Positions 1 through 6,371 of a stretch of DNA of 64,000 bases are shown piece by piece; the first letter of the stretch is position 1; every line of letters begins with the position of its first letter. The translations under genes were made by a program, and so were the position numbers. Source of the stretch: Actinophytocola xanthii (lineage in GTDB: Bacteria; Actinomycetota; Actinomycetes; Mycobacteriales; Pseudonocardiaceae); assembly GCF_001921205.1 (NCBI RefSeq), contig NZ_MSIE01000044.1:48914-112913 (forward strand), read 5' to 3'. The notes under the pieces were generated by a model, which did no database searches, was not told the origin of the DNA, and was given only the letters and a program-made list of their open reading frames with translations.

Positions 1-125
1 GCGATGCTGGGCGTCTCCAGGTGGACGGTGACCGATGGTGCTGAGCCGGGCTGCCGTTCTGGCACGGCGGCGCCTCCCCTTTGTCGTCCGCGGAGAATAG
101 GAGATGCTACCGCAATTAGGCGTCC

Positions 126-989
126 TCAGCGTGCTGTCGGAATATTTCCGTGCTGTGCGAGGGCATGAATGAATTTCCGGCTGTCGTCCTCGGTCAACGC
201 CGCGCGATAAGCCTCGTACCAGTAGGTTTCCCGTTCCTGGACGGCGGTTCGGCCTTTTATGAGACGGCCGTCCAGGTTGAATGGCACATAGACCATGTCG
301 GCCTCCCGGCCGGGCATCCGCAAGCAGGTGAAGTCGGTGTCGATATAGGCGAGCCGGGCGTCGAAGGGCACGATGCGCAGGGAGAACTGCGGATACTGGT
401 CGAGCAGGTCGAGCAGGTGACCGGCCTGCTGCCGGATTACGACAGTGCTGCCGCCCGGGGCGCGGTACAGCGAGGACTCGGTGAGCAGCGCGTGGTAGGG
501 CGGCGGGTTGTCGCGGGTGAACATCCGTCGCCGTTCCTCGCGTGCGCGCAGCACGTCGGTCTCGCCGAGGCAGGCGCCGGCCAGCCGGGACTGGAGCAGC
601 GCGTACTGCTGGGACTGCAGCTGGAGTGGCGTCCGCTCGCTGTGGAAGGTGAAGATCTCCACGGCCCGCTCCGCGGCGTGCACCAGCTCGACCAGGTGGC
701 GGTTGGGCGACAGGGCGGCGAGGGCGGGCGCGTCGGGCAGGGTCGCCCAGCCCTCGATCTCCTCCCGGAGCGGCTGCGGCGTGTCGTAGAACGTCATCAG
801 CGCGTGCAGTTCGTCGGGGGACGGCACCCGGGTGCCGGCTTCGATCCTCGCGATCGTGGGCTGGCTGCGGTCGAGGGCCTCGGCTGCCTCCTGCTGGGTG
901 CGGCCCGCGTTCTCGCGTGCGCGTCGCAGTGCCGCGGCCCGTCGTTTGGCGCGTTCGGTCGGTCGTCCCGCCACCACGTCCCCCAACAC
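126..989 (-). CDS. XRE-family regulator with C-terminal DUF5753
   Basis: Helix-turn-helix DNA-binding protein of 287 residues. The N-terminal HTH_31-type domain (about residues 15-75) is rich in Arg/Ala and contains QQEAAEALDRSQPTIARIE. The remaining ~190 residues match the DUF5753 domain typical of actinomycete XRE regulators, including RTPLQLQSQQYA and a stretch ending in AQHGNIPTAR. Length is normal for the family. The start is GTG at 989. A DUF397 gene lies 118 bases upstream on the same strand; such pairs are very common in actinomycetes, where the regulator and its small partner are thought to act together. Ligand and targets are unknown. Confidence 0.9.
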   Translation of the reverse strand: MLGDVVAGRPTERAKRRAAALRRARENAGRTQQEAAEALDRSQPTIARIEAGTRVPSPDELHALMTFYDTPQPLREEIEGWATLPDAPALAALSPNRHLVELVHAAERAVEIFTFHSERTPLQLQSQQYALLQSRLAGACLGETDVLRAREERRRMFTRDNPPPYHALLTESSLYRAPGGSTVVIRQQAGHLLDLLDQYPQFSLRIVPFDARLAYIDTDFTCLRMPGREADMVYVPFNLDGRLIKGRTAVQERETYWYEAYRAALTEDDSRKFIHALAQHGNIPTAR

Positions 990-1107
990 CCTCGATGGAA
1001 TGGCTTGTTCGGCGGGATCATAGGCGACGTGTAACGATCTTTTGCGGGCCGACTAACACTTCGGTGTCGATGCTCCCCGAATGGGCTAGTTACGATCTAC
1101 GAATTCG

Positions 1108-1302
1108 TCACCTGCCGTGGCCGAGTCGCCGGACGAACGCCGCCCAGCTCGTGGGGTAGAACCGCAGCTCAGCGCCCGGTTTCTCCTTCGAGTCGCGCAC
1201 GCGGACGCGCTGCCGGTCGGCCCGTACCTCGACGCAGTCGTTGAACGGGATCGAGGCGCGTGCGCGTCGCCATCCGGTGTTCGAGGAAAGGAGGTAAGGC
1301 AT
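1108..1302 (-). CDS. DUF397 domain protein
   Basis: Sixty-four residues carrying the DUF397 signature: a Cys-Val-Glu-Val motif (NDCVEVRADRQ), then VRVRDSKEKPGAELRF, then a Trp-containing end (SWAAFVRRLG). DUF397 proteins are small partners encoded next to XRE regulators, and the XRE gene follows on the same strand. A longer in-frame start exists at 1338, but the ATG at 1302 fits the domain better. No Shine-Dalgarno sequence precedes it. A TTGCCG element and an AT-rich -10-like GAATAT lie close upstream, so the transcript may be leaderless. The function is inferred from the family only. Confidence 0.75.
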   Translation of the reverse strand: MPYLLSSNTGWRRARASIPFNDCVEVRADRQRVRVRDSKEKPGAELRFYPTSWAAFVRRLGHGR

Positions 1303-1330
1303 GCGGAATATTCTGGTACGCGGAATATTC
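1303..1330. promoter_or_regulatory. Tandem GCGGAATATTC boxes upstream of the DUF397 gene
   Basis: The 11-base word GCGGAATATTC occurs at 1303-1313 and again at 1320-1330, 17 bases apart. Each copy contains the 8-base palindrome GAATATTC, so the whole element is close to symmetric. It sits immediately upstream of the DUF397 ATG, where its promoter must be, and also in the leader of the UbiB-like gene on the other strand. That makes it a candidate operator for the neighbouring XRE protein. This is inference from position and symmetry. Confidence 0.45.
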
Positions 1331-1480
1331 CCCGGCAAGACAAAATCCTGGTCACTCCCCGGACAAATCCCGTCCAGGAACGGCGGCGGGATTCGACCGA
1401 GCCTCGAGCGGGTTCGCTTGTGCTGCCGAGGCCCGCTGCTGGATCATCCGAAACGGAGCCGCACGGACACGGGGAACCGG

Positions 1481-3460
1481 ATGACCGAACTGATCTTCGG
1501 ATTGCTCAGCCTGCCCGTCTACCTGCTCATGCTCTGGCCGCTGGTCGTCGCCTCCCGGCGGGTGCTCGGGGTGCGAATCGGCGTGGTGCGCGCGCTGCTG
1601 GGGGCAGCGGCCGGCTGGGCGGTCGCCGTACACATCATGGTGCTGCTGTTCCCCGCCGCCGAGGCGTCGCCGAGCCTGTTCGTCGGCCTGGTCATCCCGA
1701 TCGCCGGGTGCGCGTTCCTGACCACGTTGATGTTCCTGTTCCTCGCGGAGATGGCGCTGCCCAGCGGCGGTGGTCTGGGGGTGCTGGGCCAGGTGCGCTC
1801 GTTGCGTGCCCGGCTCGCCCGGACGCGGCGGTACTGGCAGGTGAGCCGGATCGCGATGCGCCACGGGATCGGACCGTACTTCACCGGGCGGCGGACCGAC
1901 GGCGACAGGGCGCGGCACGCGGTGCTCGCCAGGTCGCTGCGGCGGGCGCTGGAGGACGGCGGGGTCACCTTCGTCAAGCTCGGCCAGGTGCTGTCCACCC
2001 GGCCGGACCTGCTGCCGCCGGTGTTCATCGACGAGCTGAGCCGGCTTCAGGACCACGTCCGCCCGGCGGACCCCGAGGCCGTCGAGCGTGAGCTGGCCCG
2101 GGCGCTCGGCCGGCCGGTGACCGAGGCCTTCGCCGAGTTCGAGAAGACTCCGATGGCCACCGCGTCGATCGCCCAGGTGTACCGGGCCCGGTTGCACACC
2201 GGCGAGGACGTCGTGGTGAAGGTGCGCAAACCTGGGGTGGACAAGATCGTCGAGCGGGACCTGGACATCCTGCACCGCATGGCGGCGATGCTGGACCGGA
2301 AGGCGAAGTGGGCCAGGTCGATCGGCGTGGTCGACCTGGCCGAGGGTTTCGCCGCCGCCCTGACCGAGGAGCTCGACTTCCGGGTCGAGGCACGCAACAT
2401 CGCCGCCGTGAGCGCCGCCAACACCGACGAGGCCGTCCTGCTGCCGACCGTGTTCGCGGAGCTGTCCAGCGAACGGGTCCTGGTGATGGGCCAGCTGCGC
2501 GGCACCCCGATCCGGTCCGCCGTCGCCGAGGTCGACGCCGCCCGCCGAGGCGGCCTGGCGAAGACCCTGCTCGACTGCGTGCTCCGCCAGGTGCTGCTGC
2601 ACGGCGTCTTCCACGCCGACCCGCACCCCGGCAACATCCTGCTGCTCGCCGACGGCCGGCTGGGCCTGCTCGACTTCGGCTCGGTGGGCCGCCTGGACGC
2701 GACCCTGCGCAGCGGCCTGCAGGAGATGCTCGCCGCCATCGCCCGCGGCGACCCCGTCGCGCTCAGGGACGGTCTGCTGGAGATCGTCGACCGCCCCGAC
2801 CAGATCGACGAGCACCGACTGGAGCGGGCGCTGGGTTCGCTGGTGTCCCGGCACATGGCCGAGGGCCAGGCGCTGCAGATCGAGATGTTCTCCGACCTGT
2901 TCCGCATCGTGGCGGACTTCCGGCTGGCCATCCCCCCGGCGATAGCCTCGGTCTTCCGCGCCTTCGCCACGATCGAGGGCACCCTGACCCTGCTCTCACC
3001 GAGCTTCAACATGATGACCGAGTCCAGGGCCTTCGCCGGCACCCTGATCGGCGAGCGGATGCGCCCCACGTCGGTCCGCCAGACCGTGACCGAGGAGCTC
3101 GTGTCGGTGCTCCCGATCCTGCGTCGGATCCCCCGCCGGGTGGACCGCGTGACCGCGGCCCTGGAACAGGGCCGCCTCTCGATCAACGTCCGCCTCTTCG
3201 CCGACGAACGCGACCGCCACGTCCTCACCGGCATGCTCCACGAGATGCTCCTGGCCATGACCGGCATGGCGGCCGGCGTCATGGCCGTCCTCCTGCTGGC
3301 CAGCGATGGCGGCCCCAAGATCACACCGGCCGTCACGCTGAACCAGCTGTTCGGCTACAACCTCCTGGCCATCAGCGCCCTGCTCGGCCTGCGCCTGCTG
3401 TTCGTCGTGTTCCGCGCCCAACGTCAACGCGTCCTGGCCGCCGACCAACCGGACGGGTAG
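1481..3460 (+). CDS. ABC1/UbiB-family atypical kinase, membrane-anchored
   Basis: Protein of 659 residues from ATG 1481. The open frame extends to 1301, but the upstream part is Arg-rich and not family-like. Three hydrophobic segments occupy residues ~1-95 (LIFGLLSLPVYLLMLWPL and two more). The UbiB/ADCK kinase-like domain follows: the KxGQ motif (FVKLGQVLSTRPDLLP), an Ala-rich loop (TASIAQVYRA), a nucleotide-binding Lys near 247 (VVVKVRKPGV), ELDFRVEARN, HADPHPGN near 378-385 and the metal-binding DFG near 398. Two more membrane segments close the protein. Family members support lipid or quinone metabolism as ATPases or kinases; the substrate here is unknown. It stands alone, with no ubiquinone or menaquinone genes nearby. 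Confidence 0.88.
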   Translation: MTELIFGLLSLPVYLLMLWPLVVASRRVLGVRIGVVRALLGAAAGWAVAVHIMVLLFPAAEASPSLFVGLVIPIAGCAFLTTLMFLFLAEMALPSGGGLGVLGQVRSLRARLARTRRYWQVSRIAMRHGIGPYFTGRRTDGDRARHAVLARSLRRALEDGGVTFVKLGQVLSTRPDLLPPVFIDELSRLQDHVRPADPEAVERELARALGRPVTEAFAEFEKTPMATASIAQVYRARLHTGEDVVVKVRKPGVDKIVERDLDILHRMAAMLDRKAKWARSIGVVDLAEGFAAALTEELDFRVEARNIAAVSAANTDEAVLLPTVFAELSSERVLVMGQLRGTPIRSAVAEVDAARRGGLAKTLLDCVLRQVLLHGVFHADPHPGNILLLADGRLGLLDFGSVGRLDATLRSGLQEMLAAIARGDPVALRDGLLEIVDRPDQIDEHRLERALGSLVSRHMAEGQALQIEMFSDLFRIVADFRLAIPPAIASVFRAFATIEGTLTLLSPSFNMMTESRAFAGTLIGERMRPTSVRQTVTEELVSVLPILRRIPRRVDRVTAALEQGRLSINVRLFADERDRHVLTGMLHEMLLAMTGMAAGVMAVLLLASDGGPKITPAVTLNQLFGYNLLAISALLGLRLLFVVFRAQRQRVLAADQPDG

Positions 3461-3478
3461 CGGAGTGGTGACGCGCAG

Positions 3479-3592
3479 TCACCATTGCGCTTCGACTCGA
3501 CGTTCATCCACGGAATGCGCCGCGAGCCCGCCGACGGTCCGACGGTGACCGTGCACGCCTACTCGCCGCCGCTGGCCACCACCGGCCAGTAA
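3479..3592 (+). pseudogene. C-terminal scar of a cysteine dioxygenase-like gene
   Basis: Directly after the UbiB-like stop, and in the same frame, the sequence reads FIHGMRREPADGP then TVTVHAYSPPLATTG before a stop at 3590-3592. The pattern His-x-x-x-N/R ... V-x-x-HAYSPPL resembles the C-terminus of bacterial cysteine dioxygenase-type cupins. There is no start codon and the rest of the cupin is absent, so this can only be a remnant. The following bases up to the sigma-factor stop hold no convincing gene. The match is short and made by eye. Confidence 0.4.
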
Positions 3593-3696
3593 GCCGGTGT
3601 GAGGATGGTCTCCTGCGCCGCCGCCCCTCGCCCGCCAAGGAGCAGCTGAAGCCCCACGGCGGTCAGCCGAGCACCGACTAGAGCGGGCCGGCGCGG

Positions 3697-4617
3697 TCAG
3701 GCCGTCCGGCCCACCAGGGCCCGGCTGCGCTCGGGGTCGCGCAGCTGGCACAGGGACTGCTTTTCCAGTTGGCGGATGCGTTCCTTGGTCACCCCGACCT
3801 CGTCGGCCACCTCCTGCAGCGTGCGGGGGCGCTCGCCGTCGAGGCCGTAGCGCCTGGTCAGGATGAGTGTCTGGCGCGCGGGCAGGGTCCCCACCAGCGC
3901 CCGGAGCTCCGCGATGGTCTCCCGGTACTCGAGGGCCTCGTAGGCGGCCTCCGCGTCGCCGTCCTCGATGAGGTCGCCGACGCAGGCTCGTCCGTCGTCC
4001 CCGAGGGGGGTCTCCAGGCTGAGCGCCGCCCTGCTGACCTGGCGCAGCTCGGTGATCCTCGTCGCAGGCGCACCCGTCGCCGAGGCCAGCTCCTCGACGG
4101 TGGGGTCGTGGTCGAGCTCACGCCGGAGCTCCCGCTCGGCCCGGTTGATCCGCCCCAGCTCCTCCATGACGTTCGACGGCAAGCGGACGGCGCGTCCCTG
4201 GTCGGCGAGCCCGCGTTCGATGGCCTGCCGGATCCACCAGGTGGCGTAGGTGGAGAACTTGTAGCCCTTCGCGTGGTCGAACTTCTCGACGGCGCGGATC
4301 AGCCCGAGGTTGCCCTCCTGCACCACGTCGAGGAAGGGCAGCCCGCGGAAGGCGTGTTTCCTGGCCACCGAGATGACCAGGCGCAGGTTCGCGCGGATCA
4401 TGTGGTCCTTGGCCGCTCGCCCGTCCGCCTCGACGGTCCGCAGGTCCCGCCGCCGCCCGGCGGAGAGCGTTGGCGCGTCGCGGAGCAGTTCGGCCGCGTA
4501 CAGGCCCGCTTCGACGCGCTTGGCCAGCGCGACCTCGTCGGCGGCGCTGAGCAGCGGTGTCGAACAGGCGTCCCGTAGGTAGTAGTCCGCCAGGTCGACA
4601 TCCTGGGCAGACGACAT
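3697..4617 (-). CDS. RNA polymerase sigma factor, sigma-70 group 2 (SigB/HrdB-like)
   Basis: 306-residue sigma factor lacking the long acidic N-terminus of primary factors. Region 1.2 starts near residue 10 (DLADYYLRDACSTPLL). Region 2 is complete: ANLRLVISVARKHAFRGLPF, then DVVQEGNLGLIRAVEKFD, KGYKFSTYATWWIRQAI and RAVRLPSN. Region 3 follows, and region 4 carries LQEVADEVGVTKERIRQLE. The ATG at 4617 has a good AAGGAG a few bases upstream. Group 2 sigma factors redirect polymerase to stress or stationary-phase promoters. The divergent neighbour is a STAS protein of the anti-sigma antagonist type, but those partners usually control group 3 factors, so a functional link is only suggestive. Confidence 0.92.
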   Translation of the reverse strand: MSSAQDVDLADYYLRDACSTPLLSAADEVALAKRVEAGLYAAELLRDAPTLSAGRRRDLRTVEADGRAAKDHMIRANLRLVISVARKHAFRGLPFLDVVQEGNLGLIRAVEKFDHAKGYKFSTYATWWIRQAIERGLADQGRAVRLPSNVMEELGRINRAERELRRELDHDPTVEELASATGAPATRITELRQVSRAALSLETPLGDDGRACVGDLIEDGDAEAAYEALEYRETIAELRALVGTLPARQTLILTRRYGLDGERPRTLQEVADEVGVTKERIRQLEKQSLCQLRDPERSRALVGRTA

Positions 4618-4885
4618 GAGGTCTCCTTGCCGGTTCTCGCTCTGCGGTCAGAACGACTGTGGAGTGGCGCACGCCACGCGCCCGAAGGGCAACTCTCTTC
4701 CAACAGTCTGACCAGGCCGCACATTCCACGGCGTTGGACGAGTGACCGAGGGTCGCCTTGAGACTCACCGGCGACCCACGTACGGTGGACATGTCTCGTA
4801 ATTTTCACGAGCACTACGTGAGCGACGATACGGGTTGAGCAACAGCTCGGTTGCCGGTTTTCGGGTGCAACCAAGGAGTGCCACC

Positions 4886-5278
4886 GTGCGCGACACCTGC
4901 GTCATCGCCCTGACCACCGCCACCATCCGAACAGCGGACCGCGACGGAGCCGCGGTCGTGGCGGTGACGGGCGAGATCGACATGACCAACCGGGGCCCGG
5001 TGCTGGCCTTGCTCACCGCGGAGCTCGACCAACACCCCGAGGCCCTGGTCATCGACCTGACCAAGACCGACTTCTTCGGCACGACCGGCATCAGGGTCCT
5101 GCTGGAGACCGCGAGGCACGCCGCCGACCTCGGCATCGACATGGCCGTGGCGACCGACCAGCGGGCCGTCCTGCGTCCCCTGCGGATCACCGAGCTGGAC
5201 GAGTCCCTCAACATTCACCCGACCGTGCAGCTGGCCCTGGACGCCGTCCAGCCCGCGAAGGAACCGTCGACCACCTGA
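4886..5278 (+). CDS. STAS domain anti-sigma factor antagonist
   Basis: 130-residue single-domain protein. AVTGEIDMTNRGPVLALL and VIDLTKTDFFGTTGIRVLLE are the STAS core. The phosphorylatable position (usually Ser in DSSG) is occupied by the sequence FFGTTGI, so Thr may serve instead. The frame is open from a TTG at 4835, but GTG 4886 is preceded by AAGGAG at 4873-4878 with ideal spacing, so I chose it. Family members bind serine-kinase anti-sigma factors and release sigma. No partner kinase is encoded in the window. Confidence 0.85.
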   Translation: MRDTCVIALTTATIRTADRDGAAVVAVTGEIDMTNRGPVLALLTAELDQHPEALVIDLTKTDFFGTTGIRVLLETARHAADLGIDMAVATDQRAVLRPLRITELDESLNIHPTVQLALDAVQPAKEPSTT

Positions 5279-5288
5279 CCCACGCGGC

Positions 5289-5576
5289 TCAGAACAGGTT
5301 GACCACGATCACCAACACGATCGCGAACACGAACAGCCCGATCGCGAGCCAGGCCCGCTCGACCTCGTGACGCTTCTTCACCGCCACCATCGACGCGATG
5401 GCCAACACCGAGCTACCGGCCGCCGGCACACCACCGAAAACGCCAACCGCCGTCGGCTGCGTCTGAATGGCGAAAATCGCGAAAAAGAACCCGCCGAAGG
5501 CGATGGTCACGCACACTTGGCGTCGCAACCTGCGGACGGCCCACTCGACGACGTCGTTGCGATCCCGGCGACTCAC
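5289..5576 (-). CDS. Small membrane protein, function unknown
   Basis: A 95-residue reading frame with the composition of a real membrane protein. It has a charged N-terminus (DRNDVVEWAVRRLRRQ) and hydrophobic segments VTIAFGGFFFAIFAI, a Gly/Ala/Val-rich middle, and a final AIGLFVFAIVLVIVVNLF. The start is placed at GTG 5576 because the longer open frame upstream runs antisense through the lipoprotein gene and loses protein character. No good ribosome site is visible. It ends 10 bases from the convergent STAS gene. I do not recognise a family. Confidence 0.55.
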   Translation of the reverse strand: MSRRDRNDVVEWAVRRLRRQVCVTIAFGGFFFAIFAIQTQPTAVGVFGGVPAAGSSVLAIASMVAVKKRHEVERAWLAIGLFVFAIVLVIVVNLF

Positions 5577-5617
5577 CGGCCGAACGTAGCAGCTTCCCAA
5601 GCACGTTGGAGGCCGTC

Positions 5618-5749
5618 TTGGGCTTCGTGGTTCAACCGGACACCCTGGCGAAGTACGCGACGCTCGTCGAGCGAAACGGCACCAACCTGTCGTTGGCGGA
5701 CGAGGACTGGGCGTCCCGTCCCATTCTTCGAAAGCGACGGAGCCGATGA
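5618..5749 (+). CDS. 43-residue ORF with an EspC/WXG-like start, coupled to the lipoprotein gene
   Basis: A short ORF starting at TTG 5618 with GGAGG at 5608-5612, and ending in an ATGA overlap with the next gene (stop 5747-5749, ATG 5746). The product begins GFVVQPDTLAKYATLVERNG, which resembles the N-terminus of EspC/DUF2580-type ESX-associated proteins (G-F-x-V-x-P-D-x-L). That family is normally ~100 residues, so this is either truncated or a coupling peptide. The ribosome site and the stop/start overlap support real translation. The family assignment is tentative. Confidence 0.45.
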   Translation: MGFVVQPDTLAKYATLVERNGTNLSLADEDWASRPILRKRRSR

Positions 5750-6288
5750 TTCGCTTCGTTCCTCTCGCACTGGCACTGGCGTTCCTCACCGCCTGCGCCA
5801 CCCCTGCCAACCCGCCCACCACCTCCCGCCTCCCGGCCCCCGCCGCCTCGACGGCCTGGATGACGTCCTTATGCACCGTCGCCTCCGACCTGCGCACCGC
5901 GCTGTGGGCCAGCGCCGCCGATCCCAGCGATCCCACCGCCCTCCGCCAGGCGTTCGACACCCAGCTGTCCGCCGCCGCCGACGCCCTCCGAACAGCCACG
6001 ACGCGCCTGGACACGTTGCCCCCCAACCCCCCTGCCGGCGCCGAGCAGGCCGTAAGCGATCTGAACGACCAACTGACCACCCTGCGCGAGAACGTCCAGA
6101 CCGCCCATCGCGCACTGGCCGACCTGCCGCCGGCGGCCACCGAATCCGACCTCGGCGAGGTCGTAGGTACCGCATGGCCGAGCGTCGCCAACAGGGCGGC
6201 CAAACCCCTCGACGGAGTTCCGGTCAGCGAAGACATGAAGGCCGCCGCCACCGACCCGACGTGCAAGCTCCTGCCCGGTCTTCAGTAG
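5746..6288 (+). CDS. Secreted lipoprotein, function unknown
   Basis: 180 residues with a lipoprotein signal peptide: MIRFVPLALALAFLTAC has a hydrophobic stretch followed by a lipobox, LTAC, with Cys17 as the expected lipidated residue. A Pro/Thr-rich linker leads into an Ala-rich, probably helical domain with heptad-like segments (FDTQLSAAADALRTATTRLD; VSDLNDQLTTLRENVQTAHR). Two late cysteines could pair. The gene is translationally coupled to the preceding 43-codon ORF by ATGA. The helical, ESX-substrate-like character of the upstream ORF hints at an envelope or secretion role, but no family is recognised. Confidence 0.8.
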   Translation: MIRFVPLALALAFLTACATPANPPTTSRLPAPAASTAWMTSLCTVASDLRTALWASAADPSDPTALRQAFDTQLSAAADALRTATTRLDTLPPNPPAGAEQAVSDLNDQLTTLRENVQTAHRALADLPPAATESDLGEVVGTAWPSVANRAAKPLDGVPVSEDMKAAATDPTCKLLPGLQ

Positions 6289-6371
6289 AACCCGAAGAAC
6301 GGTATTGGAACTCCCACAATCGCTAGGATGAGCGCCGCCGGAGTGGTCACATCCCGCCCGCGGAGGCGCAG

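Noticed and set aside
150..1034. 294-codon plus-strand frame over the XRE gene
   Set aside because: Antisense shadow; the minus strand has clear HTH and DUF5753 sequence.
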